From: JBKHYG01 sp046565595
GTDB lineage: Bacteria; Actinomycetota; AC-67
DNA: 45,851 nucleotides
Reading direction: 5' to 3'
NCBI GenBank assembly: GCA_046565595.1
Contig: JBKHYG010000031.1
Span: 1-45,851 of the forward strand
Both the position numbers and the translations under genes were made by a program. The notes below the pieces were generated by a model. That model saw only the letters and a list, made by a program, of their open reading frames with translations, was not told the DNA's origin and made no database searches. The first letter of the stretch is position 1; every line of letters starts with the position of its first letter. Shown one piece after another: positions 33,211 through 40,694 of the stretch.

Positions 33211-33642
33211 TCAGATCGCTACTAGTTGCCCGACCATGTTCGAGTGGATGGTGCAGTAGTACTCGTAGATGGTCCCAGACGCGATGTTCTCGAGGCCCCT
33301 GACCGGGGTCACGGTGCCTGCGCCGACGAGGCGCGACCAGAAGACAGGGCACTCACCAAGTTTGAAGCGACGCTGCACGCCCGGCGCAGGATTGGCGTCC
33401 TCGCTGCAGTGCGCTGCTGTGTCAGGGCCCATCTCTCGGCTGACGACATCGTGCGGGGCGACATCGGCAACGATGAGGTCTATCTTGTCACCGGGTTGGG
33501 CGACCGCTACAGGCTGCGTGTAGCCGACGGTCGTTCCGCCTGGCCCCGCGACGATCACCGGGGTTCCCACGGCGCTCGCCGAAGAGGGGATGAGCAGGGC
33601 CAATCCTGCGAGGGCGAATAGTGCTGAGGTTGTGCGTCGCAT
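33211..33642 (-). CDS. Secreted type-1 cupredoxin (plastocyanin/azurin-like)
   Basis: A 143-residue exported protein with a signal peptide (MRRTTSALFALAGLALLIPS). Type-1 copper ligands can be read as His64 (DVAPHDVV), Cys130, His133 and Met136 (YYCTIHSNMVGQLVAI). Length and ligand spacing fit a small blue copper electron carrier. Two extra cysteines (AAHCSEDA and GECPVF) may form a disulfide. ATG 33640-33642 with an AGGAGA site. It lies between the PQQ propeller gene and the two large copper-protein genes on the same strand, so it may shuttle electrons among them. Confidence 0.82.
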   Translation of the reverse strand: MRRTTSALFALAGLALLIPSSASAVGTPVIVAGPGGTTVGYTQPVAVAQPGDKIDLIVADVAPHDVVSREMGPDTAAHCSEDANPAPGVQRRFKLGECPVFWSRLVGAGTVTPVRGLENIASGTIYEYYCTIHSNMVGQLVAI

Positions 33643-33678
33643 CTGTTGCGTGTCTCCTGTCGTAGTAGTGCGGCGTCT

Positions 33679-33693
33679 GCCCTCTCCGAGGGC
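33679..33693 (-). terminator. Small hairpin after the PQQ-propeller gene
   Basis: GCCCTC-TCC-GAGGGC, 6-bp stem, about 20 bases beyond the stop of the propeller gene and 37 bases before the cupredoxin start. It could be a partial terminator, leaving read-through into the cupredoxin gene. Confidence 0.45.
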
Positions 33694-33713
33694 GAGGTGC
33701 GTCGAGGATCGGG

Positions 33714-35282
33714 TCAGGCTGATGGGGGCGAGTGGTAGGCCAGCGTGTAGGAACCTTGGTTGACGAACACCATGTCGTAGGCGATCGCCACCCCCTGGCT
33801 GGACTGGTCGAAGGGGCTCGAGTTGGTGTCTTGCATCACATTCCGCTTGGCCAAGATGAGGCCGGTGGAGGCGTCACTCATCGTCAGGAAGCCGACATTG
33901 TCGATCGTGAAGACCACTCCGCCCGCGGTGGATGTCGCCTGGAAGTGCACGACATCTCCGACCGGCTGCATCCACCGATAGCGACCCTGCTCTGTTTGGA
34001 GAGCGTAGGTGGTACCGCCTGGAGTGCTGACACCGAATACGCGGCCCTCGCCGTCCACCTCTGCGTAGGCAGACGAAGCCGCGTTACATGCGAGACAAGG
34101 ACCTCCGACGATCTGGGTCCACTTGCGCGACATCTGATCGGCGTAGATCGCGTGGTAGACGCCCGACTTCTGAAGGTCGCCGACGACCAGGTTGCCTAGC
34201 GAGTCGCGGAACAGGTTCGGGCTGGAACCGAAGTCGAGGTCGAGTTGCAAGCAGGCGAGCGACCAAACGACCACGAGTTGGTCACCGAAGGCATCGCAGA
34301 CCGGCTGACGGTCCAGGCCCGGGTAGTACTGGTCGTTGTCGCCCTTGTAACTGTCGACGATCGTGCCGAAGGTCTCGCGGCTCTCGTCGAAGTCGATCTT
34401 CAGCAGAGCGTTGGAGTAGCGGTGCTCGATCTTCTTTGAGGCTGGGTTTCCGCCGCAGGCGTACACATACTTGTCGACGGGGTCGATAGCGGCCGTACAC
34501 CAGATCGAGGCGCCTCTATAACCGGCTGCGTATTCGGCGTCAGAGATGGTGTGCTCGTACGCCAGCCGAGTTCCGCCGGACGCGCCGGCCACCGGGTCGT
34601 AGCACTTGAGGATCTGCACCGCTCCCAGGAACTCGTCGCCGCCACAGGGGCCGCTGGCATCCAGGATCGCGAAGCCTCCGCGCGCGACACTCCCGCCTTC
34701 GTTACCAGAGAAGCCCATGAAGACCTTGCCGTCAGCTACAACGGGGCTCGCGTTGATGAGGGCGTTGTTCTGTCCGCTCTCGACGGTGGCTTCCCACAGC
34801 CGGACGCCGGTCTCCTGATCCCAGGCGGTCACATACGGGGTCCCAGGGCGCGACACTCCCGCGAAGACGACCCCATCAGCTACCGCGAGCGAGCCGACGA
34901 TCACGCCACCGAGCAGAGGCTGGCCTCCGCCGGCGACCTTGTCACCCCAGACCAAAGCACCGGTCTCTACATTCAGGGCCATAACCACCCCGGAGTTGGT
35001 CGCGACATACACGCAGCCGTCCGCGATCACAGGTGTGTTCGAGTAGGTGCCGCTACCGCCCGGCACGGCGCTGGTCGGCAATGCCCAGGCGAGCTCCATG
35101 CCCTCGACCCACTCTGGAGATACCGAGGTGTCGAGCTGCGTTCGCGAGTTGTCGATCGAGCCGCCGTAGGAGGGCCATTCGCCGCCGCTTTGACCTTGTG
35201 CGCAGCCGGTGAGTGCTTGCGAGGTCGCTGGGACGAGTCCCGCGAAGATGGCAAGAGCTGCTGCGATCGCGATGCGCTTCAT
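33714..35282 (-). CDS. Secreted PQQ-type beta-propeller (quinoprotein dehydrogenase-like)
   Basis: A 522-residue exported protein (signal peptide MKRIAIAAALAIFAGLVPAT). The opening GGEWPSYGGSIDNSRTQLD corresponds to the W-x2-Y/G-D-x-N-x-R blade of PQQ alcohol dehydrogenases. Repeating blades follow (VYVATNSGVVMALNVETGAL, VTAWDQETGVRLWEA), and GASIWCTAAIDPVDKYVYAC resembles the GxxVWxxPAxD block of polyvinyl-alcohol-dehydrogenase-like proteins. No vicinal Cys pair as in methanol dehydrogenase and no haem c motif (CxxCH) is seen, so PQQ binding is not certain; it could be a non-enzymatic propeller. A cupredoxin gene follows directly. Confidence 0.75.
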   Translation of the reverse strand: MKRIAIAAALAIFAGLVPATSQALTGCAQGQSGGEWPSYGGSIDNSRTQLDTSVSPEWVEGMELAWALPTSAVPGGSGTYSNTPVIADGCVYVATNSGVVMALNVETGALVWGDKVAGGGQPLLGGVIVGSLAVADGVVFAGVSRPGTPYVTAWDQETGVRLWEATVESGQNNALINASPVVADGKVFMGFSGNEGGSVARGGFAILDASGPCGGDEFLGAVQILKCYDPVAGASGGTRLAYEHTISDAEYAAGYRGASIWCTAAIDPVDKYVYACGGNPASKKIEHRYSNALLKIDFDESRETFGTIVDSYKGDNDQYYPGLDRQPVCDAFGDQLVVVWSLACLQLDLDFGSSPNLFRDSLGNLVVGDLQKSGVYHAIYADQMSRKWTQIVGGPCLACNAASSAYAEVDGEGRVFGVSTPGGTTYALQTEQGRYRWMQPVGDVVHFQATSTAGGVVFTIDNVGFLTMSDASTGLILAKRNVMQDTNSSPFDQSSQGVAIAYDMVFVNQGSYTLAYHSPPSA

Positions 35283-35407
35283 GTTCTGGGTCCCCTTCAG
35301 ACTGAGGTTCGCTACCGGACGGTTGGATTCGACGATGAACCGCCCATCCCCTGCCTGATGGGGAGGAAGATTCCCAGGCGGTCATCTACAGCGTTACCAT
35401 CCAGGCC

Positions 35408-36190
35408 GTGCAAGCCGCCTTCTTCGATCTGGACAAAACGATCATCGCCAAGTCATCGACCCTGGCGATGAGCGTGCCGATGGTCCGAGAAGGACTCATC
35501 TCCAGGTCGGACGCGATGCGGAGCCTCTATGCCCAACTGGTCTACCGGCTCCAGGGGGCCGACGAACAGCAGATGGAACGCATGCGTGTGGCGCTGCTCG
35601 AGATCAGCAAGGGGTGGCATCAGAGCCAGGTGAGACGGCTGGTGGACGAGGTGCTGATAGACCTGCTCGAGCCGACGATCTATCCGCAGGCTCTCGAGCT
35701 GATATCCGAGCATCGAGAAGCAGGGCGGCGGGTCTACATCGTAAGTTCCTCTGGAGAGGAGGTCGTCAGGCCCTTCGCCAACTTCATCGGCGTCCCCCAC
35801 TACATCGCGACTCGCAGCGAGATCGACGAAGATGGCCGATACACTGGCGAACTGCTCTTCTACTGCTACGGGACCGGAAAGCAGCAGGCCATCCGTGAGG
35901 AAGCCGATCGGTACGGCCTGGATCTCGAGGGATCCTTCGCCTACTCGGACTCGATCACGGACCTGCCGATGCTGGAGGCTGTCGGTCGTCCCCACACCGT
36001 GAATCCCGATAAGGAACTCAAGGCGATCGCGACCGAACGCGACTGGCCCATCCTGGCCTGGAACAACCCCGTGGATCTTCGATCGAGGCTCCCCGAGGTC
36101 CGGACGGGGACCTCGACGACCGCGGCGCTGGCCGCAGGAGCCGCTGCGGCTGCGGCCCTCGCGTGGCGAAGCCGCCGCCGAAAGGCCTGA
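35408..36190 (+). CDS. HAD-IB family phosphatase (SerB-like) with C-terminal membrane tail
   Basis: A 260-residue HAD hydrolase. Motif I FDLDKTII, motif II YIVSSSGEE, motif III Lys in GTGKQQAI and motif IV AYSDSITDLPML are all intact. HAD-IB enzymes dephosphorylate phosphoserine or lipid-type phosphates; many actinobacterial members act as lysophosphatidate-type or unknown phosphatases. A helical cap lies between motifs I and II. The C-terminus (AALAAGAAAAAALAWRSRRRK) is a single membrane helix with a basic end, so it probably sits on the membrane. GTG start at 35408. Confidence 0.88.
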   Translation: MQAAFFDLDKTIIAKSSTLAMSVPMVREGLISRSDAMRSLYAQLVYRLQGADEQQMERMRVALLEISKGWHQSQVRRLVDEVLIDLLEPTIYPQALELISEHREAGRRVYIVSSSGEEVVRPFANFIGVPHYIATRSEIDEDGRYTGELLFYCYGTGKQQAIREEADRYGLDLEGSFAYSDSITDLPMLEAVGRPHTVNPDKELKAIATERDWPILAWNNPVDLRSRLPEVRTGTSTTAALAAGAAAAAALAWRSRRRKA

Positions 36191-36287
36191 CGAAGCGTCC
36201 AGGGCTCGGCGCCGGTCGGCAGGAACACGAACCCCTGGTGCGGAACCCTCTGGCGAGGATCCGAGGCTCGGGTCCCTGGAGGAAGCC

Positions 36288-37997
36288 ATGCGTCGTATCG
36301 CAGCCTTGTTGTCGCTCGTCTCTCTGACCGTCGGAGGCTTGAGCGCCACCGCCTCGGGATCGCTCGCGAACGACGCTTCCGGTTCGCCTGAGGCCATCGC
36401 ATCGTTGCCGTTCACTCGAGCCTTCCTTGCCTCGGATGCGACCACCGAGCCGGGCGAACCTCAGCCCGAGGGATGTGCAGCGATCAGCAACTCGGCCTGG
36501 TTCGCTTACACCGCGGATGACACAGAAGATGTCGTCGTAACCACCTACGGCTCGAGCGCGAACACGACCCTCGCCGTCTATGCCGACGCACCAGGGGGCG
36601 AACTGCTCGCTTGCAGCGACGACCCTGCCGACGGGGCGTTGATCGCCGAGGCTTCCGCCCAGATCCCCGCCGGCGTCACAGCGGTGATCCAGGTCGGTAC
36701 GAGCGGCACCACTTCTGGCGAGATCCTGCTGACCGTCGAGTCGCTCGCGAAACCACCGGCAGCGTGCGTAGGCGAGGACTGTCTGTCCTTCCGTGCCTAT
36801 CCCGCGCCAGGACTCCTCGGTAAGGGTGCCGGAGAGTTGAATATCGGCATCAACCCCAAGACCGATGCTGCGATGGTGCTGACACTGAACCGCACCCTGC
36901 GGGTCACCTGGGACGAGGAGGGCAACGACGAGTGGCGTGATGTCACCGGACTCTTGCTGAAGGACACCAACGACCCGATCCTGTGGACCGATCAGGTGAC
37001 GGGCCGGACCTTCATCGCGCAACTACGCGCATATGTCGGCTCGATCATGGGATACACCGATGATGACGGCGAGACCTGGCAGATAACCCAACCAGCCACC
37101 GTCGAGCCATCGTGGGACCACCAGTCGGTCGGCGGCGGGCCCTATCCCTTGGGGTTCGAGAACCCTCTGTACGACCGCGCTATGTACTACTGCGCGCAGA
37201 CGGGCCTGGCCGCGAACCAGTGCGCGCGCAGCGACAACGGGGGTCTCAGTTGGGGCGCGCCGCTACCGATGCAGGTGGGCGCTTGCGGCGGGCTACACGG
37301 TCACATCGCGGTCAGTCCGCGTACAGGAGCCGTCGTCGTTCCTCACAAGTCATGCAACGGACGGCAGGGAGTGGTCGTCAGTGAGACCGCCGGCACCACC
37401 TGGAGAACCACGCGGCTGGCTGGCACGCTGTCCTCGCGCAGCGACCCAGCTGTTGCTTACGACGCGGCGGGGCGTCTCTACTTCATCGGCGAGTCTGGCG
37501 GGGCTCCGGTCGTAGCTACCTCAGACGATGATGGCGTCACCTGGACGACGCCGATGGATCTCGGCGCCGCATACGGGATCCGCAACACGACCTTCTCAAT
37601 GGCGGTCGCAGGCGATGCTGGACGGGCCGCCGTCGCCTGGTATGGAACACCCAGAGGTGGCAGCGACCAGGCTGGGGGTTTCGCGGGCGTCTGGCATGTC
37701 TATGTGTCGGTGACCACCGATGGCGGAGCGACCTGGACGACGACCGACGCGACCCCCACCGACCCTATCCAGCGTGGCTGCATCTGGATGGGTGGCGGAG
37801 GTAATGCCTGCCGCAACCTGCTGGACTTCCAGGGCATGGACATCGACTCCCAAGGACGGGTGGTGATCGCTGCGGCGGACGGCTGCGTCGATTTCGTCGG
37901 ATGCGCAGACCCCCACGGCCAGCCGAAGGACTCCCGCCACTCCTACACGCTCCTGCTCCGCCAAGACAGCGGACCCCGTCTGCGAGCGCCGAGCTAG
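36288..37997 (+). CDS. Secreted Asp-box (BNR) propeller with N-terminal PPC-like domain
   Basis: A 569-residue exported protein (signal peptide MRRIAALLSLVSLTVGGLSA). Residues about 50-160 look like a bacterial pre-peptidase C-terminal (PPC) beta-sandwich (NSAWFAYTADDTEDVVVTTY ... ASAQIPAGVTAVIQVG). The rest holds five Asp boxes: TDDDGETW, SDNGGLSW, SETAGTTW, SDDDGVTW and TTDGGATW. Several cysteine pairs suggest disulfides. GGAGGAAG ribosome site before ATG 36288. Related in design to the protein at 16333-17751 but with an added domain. Catalysis is not claimed. Confidence 0.82.
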   Translation: MRRIAALLSLVSLTVGGLSATASGSLANDASGSPEAIASLPFTRAFLASDATTEPGEPQPEGCAAISNSAWFAYTADDTEDVVVTTYGSSANTTLAVYADAPGGELLACSDDPADGALIAEASAQIPAGVTAVIQVGTSGTTSGEILLTVESLAKPPAACVGEDCLSFRAYPAPGLLGKGAGELNIGINPKTDAAMVLTLNRTLRVTWDEEGNDEWRDVTGLLLKDTNDPILWTDQVTGRTFIAQLRAYVGSIMGYTDDDGETWQITQPATVEPSWDHQSVGGGPYPLGFENPLYDRAMYYCAQTGLAANQCARSDNGGLSWGAPLPMQVGACGGLHGHIAVSPRTGAVVVPHKSCNGRQGVVVSETAGTTWRTTRLAGTLSSRSDPAVAYDAAGRLYFIGESGGAPVVATSDDDGVTWTTPMDLGAAYGIRNTTFSMAVAGDAGRAAVAWYGTPRGGSDQAGGFAGVWHVYVSVTTDGGATWTTTDATPTDPIQRGCIWMGGGGNACRNLLDFQGMDIDSQGRVVIAAADGCVDFVGCADPHGQPKDSRHSYTLLLRQDSGPRLRAPS

Positions 37998-38170
37998 TGA
38001 ACGGATTCACATCCAGATAGTCCGTATCGACCTCTAGACAACGAGCCCGTTCGGGCGTACGGTTCTAGTTACTCGAGGGAGTGGACGTTACCCACGCGCG
38101 TCACGCCGCGGGAGGCGCACTCGGCACAGCCGAGCAGGCACTGCGCGATTGCTAAGCGTCCCCTCCCTCG

Positions 38171-38272
38171 ACCTATGCCCTCAAGCGCGTTGCGCCTAAC
38201 CTATGCCCTCAAGCGCGTAGCGCGTCCTCCTTCGACCTACGCCGTCTTCGACCTAGCCCTCAGCGCGTAGCG
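38171..38272. repeat. Degenerate tandem repeat cluster upstream of the MFS gene
   Basis: ACCTATGCCCTCAAGCGCGT is present at 38171-38190 and 38199-38218, 28 bases apart. Shortened forms follow: CGACCTACGCCGTC and CGACCTAGCCCTCAGCGCGT, the latter at about 38249-38268. Each fuller copy ends in a GCGCGTAGCGC-type inverted element. The cluster occupies the last part of the 284-base gap before the MFS start and may be transcribed as its leader. No known family is recognised. Confidence 0.55.
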
Positions 38273-38281
38273 TGCCAGCCC

Positions 38282-39460
38282 ATGCAACGACGCATCGACG
38301 GCGGGTTCGCTTGGGTGTCGGTCGCATCCGCCTTCGTGGCGCATGTGGTCGGCTTCGGGATGATCTATTCGTTCACCGTGTTCTTCCCGCCGATCCTCCA
38401 AGAGTTCGAACAGGGGCGCGGTTCGACCGCGTGGACGGTGTCGATCGCAGCGGCCCTGATGCTCGGAGCGGGAAGCGTTGCGGGACGGGCTGCCGACCGG
38501 TTCGGTCCGGGCAAGCTGCTGGCAACCGGTGCGGTCCTCATCTCCACAGGCCTCTTCGCGAGTTCGGTGGCCGGCGCTCTCTGGCAGGTGCAGCTGGCCT
38601 ACGGGCTGATCCTTGGGACCGGTGTCGCGTGCGCGTATGTGCCGTCGGTCGCGACGGTGAGCGGCTGGTTCGAGCGGCGACGCGGCCTGGCGCTTGGTCT
38701 GGCGGTTTCGGGTTCGGGTGTCGGAGCGATCATCTTCGCGCCGCTGTCGCAGGCCTTGATCTCGGATATGGGTTGGCGTTCCGCGATGCGTGTACTAGCG
38801 GCGGTAAGTCTCGTCACGGTCATGGCGGCGGCGGCCTTCCTGAAGCCGCGTCTGGCGATCGCAGGAAAGGCTACCGAGGGTCTGCGCCTGCGAGGCAACC
38901 GGGCGTTCATGTTGCTGTTCGCCAGCGGCTGTATCGCTTCGTACGGCTACTGGGTGCCGTTCGTTCACATCGTTCCCTTCGCCGAGGATCGAGGCCTGAG
39001 TTCCGCGGCCGCGGCCGGACTGGTTCCGTTGATGGGGCTCGCCAACACCAGCGGTCGGATCGTGATGGGAGCGATGGCTGACCGTCTTGGCCGTCACCGC
39101 ATGATGCGCTTCTCTATCGCGGCCTTGGCTGTGGCTCTGGTCGCTTGGATCGGGGCTGACAGCTTCCTCGAGCTCGCGATGTTCGGGATCGTCTACGGCG
39201 TATTCGCAGGGTCTTTCATCGCGCTCTTGCCCGCGCTTGCAGGCGACTACTTCGGCATGGAGCGCCTGGCCGGTGTCACGGGAGCGCTGTTCTCTGGCGC
39301 CGCTGTTGGAACGCTGTTCGGCGCGCCGGTGAGCGGAGCGCTCTTCGACGCGACCGGTTCATACACCGTCGCGATCGTTCTGGCGGCAGTGTCCATGGCG
39401 ATCGGCGCAGCCATCCTGTTCGCCCTTCCCCCGCCCCCAGCACGCATCCCGGCTCGATAG
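38282..39460 (+). CDS. MFS transporter, monocarboxylate/oxalate-formate type
   Basis: A 392-residue, twelve-helix major facilitator protein. The opening IDGGFAWVSVASAFVAHVV and GMIYSFTVFFPPILQEF is the DGG-x-x-W signature of monocarboxylate (MCT/OFA-like) carriers. The loop 2-3 motif AGRAADRFGPGK and the loop 8-9 motif MGAMADRLGRHRM are also present. Likely moves a small organic acid, such as pyruvate, lactate, formate or oxalate, across the membrane; the exact one is unknown. ATG 38282 has no good ribosome site. It ends 10 bases before a tRNA-Sec gene. Confidence 0.88.
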   Translation: MQRRIDGGFAWVSVASAFVAHVVGFGMIYSFTVFFPPILQEFEQGRGSTAWTVSIAAALMLGAGSVAGRAADRFGPGKLLATGAVLISTGLFASSVAGALWQVQLAYGLILGTGVACAYVPSVATVSGWFERRRGLALGLAVSGSGVGAIIFAPLSQALISDMGWRSAMRVLAAVSLVTVMAAAAFLKPRLAIAGKATEGLRLRGNRAFMLLFASGCIASYGYWVPFVHIVPFAEDRGLSSAAAAGLVPLMGLANTSGRIVMGAMADRLGRHRMMRFSIAALAVALVAWIGADSFLELAMFGIVYGVFAGSFIALLPALAGDYFGMERLAGVTGALFSGAAVGTLFGAPVSGALFDATGSYTVAIVLAAVSMAIGAAILFALPPPPARIPAR

Positions 39461-39470
39461 CCTGCGAGAC

Positions 39471-39560
39471 GGAGGTGCTTGGGGGCTGGTGCCCCTCCCG
39501 GTCTTCAAAACCGGTGAGCGGTCGAAAGGTCGCTGGTGGGTTCGATTCCTTCCGCCTCCG
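39471..39560 (+). tRNA. selC: tRNA-Sec (UCA), selC
   Basis: A 90-base tRNA: acceptor strand GGAGGTGC at the start with GCCTCC-G at the end, an extended 6-bp D stem with a 4-base TGGT loop (GGGGGC/GCCCCT), anticodon arm CCGGT-CTTCAAA-ACCGG with anticodon TCA, a long variable arm (AGCGGTC-GAAA-GGTCGCT) and a T arm with GGTTCGATTCC. The UCA anticodon, 6/4 D arm and long variable arm are specific for selenocysteine tRNA. The acceptor has a T-G wobble and one C-C mismatch at its inner end. CCA is not encoded. The genome should therefore also encode SelA, SelB, SelD and at least one selenoprotein, none of which I see in this window. Confidence 0.9.
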
Positions 39561-39607
39561 CTGACCTGCAAGAACACGCGCGCGCCGTGGCAGCACGAGC
39601 GGAGGCA

Positions 39608-39645
39608 CACGCGAGTTGAGATGAGTTTTGAGATGAACTCACGCG
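39608..39645. repeat. Direct and inverted repeats near the element's left end
   Basis: GAGATGA occurs twice, 12 bases apart (39618-39624, 39630-39636), flanked by imperfect inverted arms CGCGAGTT and AACTCACGCG. It lies 48 bases after the tRNA. Such repeats are typical integrase or excisionase arm-binding sites, but this is a positional guess. Confidence 0.35.
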
Positions 39646-39740
39646 TACAAAACCGCACGTCGCACCTTCGTCTTACCCAGCGCCCGCTACCTAAGCTAAG
39701 CGGCGCACGGCTGTCGGCTGCGACATCTATCCTCATAGGC

Positions 39741-40666
39741 GTGCCGGATCCCAACTGGCTTCTCTCGACGTCCGCTCAGTCGGCCGCTGCGATCGTGGCG
39801 ATCATCGGAGGCTTCTTAGTGAGCCGCCTAGTTACCATGTCAGCAGAGAGGAACGGCCTCCTCCGCCGCCGCGACGAGATCGACGCCCTCGCAACGATCA
39901 AACGGGGGGGGAACGGGAGCAGCTCCTGAGCGAGGACGAGGCCGATGAGGCGCTCGAACTCATTTCCGACGCGCTCGATGATCTGATCGAGGCACGCGGA
40001 GACATGTCCCTAGAAACTCTGCTTCAGGATCACGGCGATCCTTGGGACAGACCGACCGACAAGCTGAGATTCCATCTCGACCGCGTGAACGAGACGATCA
40101 AGAAGGCCAGCGCCAAGCTTGAGCCGACCATGAAGTCCGCGACGGAGCGGCCGCCGCGGAGTTTCCTCAAGTTCGCCAGAGCTCATGGCATCAAGTACGA
40201 GGAATGGCAAGAGTACGTGTACGAGGCCGTCTACCGCCGCGTTCGCGACGAAATCCCCCGGCCGCGTTCCTCGGGCATCCTTAGCGGCATCGGCCTTGAT
40301 CCGGAGGACATCATCATGCCTCCGTTCGAGCGCATGCCAACCGTCGTTCGTGGTCCGACGATTCCGGAGAAGATCGAGATCCTTGAGTCGGAACTCCGCG
40401 CCCTTGATGCCGAGCGCTCCAATATCGAATCGCAGCTCGGGCGGATGGCAAGGCCAACCGGGATCGGACGTGGAATCGCGATTTTGACGTACTTCGCCGG
40501 CATCGGCATCGCATTCCCTGTCTCTCTGATGCCCGTGAAGAATCTGAACACGTCAGTTCGTCTGGCGGTTGTCCTCGGGTTCATTTCGGGCCTTGCTCTG
40601 GTTATCGGCTACTTAATCTGGTTGACGAGAACCCTCAGCACCGGCAGGGCGGCCAGCAGCCCCTAG
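39741..40666 (+). pseudogene. Frameshifted membrane protein gene of the element
   Basis: Read in one frame from GTG 39741 the protein begins PDPNWLLSTSAQSAAAIVA with a membrane helix, then stops at 39929. From about 39906 the next frame continues smoothly (EREQLLSEDEADEALELIS ... ) to 40666, with a coiled middle and two C-terminal membrane helices (IAILTYFAGIGIAFPVSLM, LAVVLGFISGLALVIGYLIW). The switch falls exactly at a run of eight G (39904-39911). With nine G the gene would be one open frame of 308 residues. So it is an assembly error, a true inactivating slip, or a phase-variable or frameshifting site. Function unknown. Confidence 0.65.
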
Positions 40667-40694
40667 ACATCCCTTTCAGTCTGCCGGCCCAGTT

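Noticed and set aside
30860..33259. Long open frame of about 799 codons on the plus strand
   Set aside because: It is the complement of the copper-protein gene, has no family motif or ribosome site, and such shadows are common in high-GC DNA.
33714..35282. Calling the propeller a methanol dehydrogenase
   Set aside because: No vicinal Cys pair and no haem motif; only the general PQQ-propeller pattern is visible.
36018..37022. Minus-strand open frame of 334 codons
   Set aside because: Composition is shadow-like and it overlaps the HAD and Asp-box genes, which have clear motifs and signals.
38171..38272. Repeats as a CRISPR array
   Set aside because: Only two good units, spacing too short and uneven, no cas genes.
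1..39460. Selenoproteins with in-frame TGA near selC
   Set aside because: All genes in the window end at plausible stops and family lengths; I saw no frame that continues through TGA with conserved sequence.
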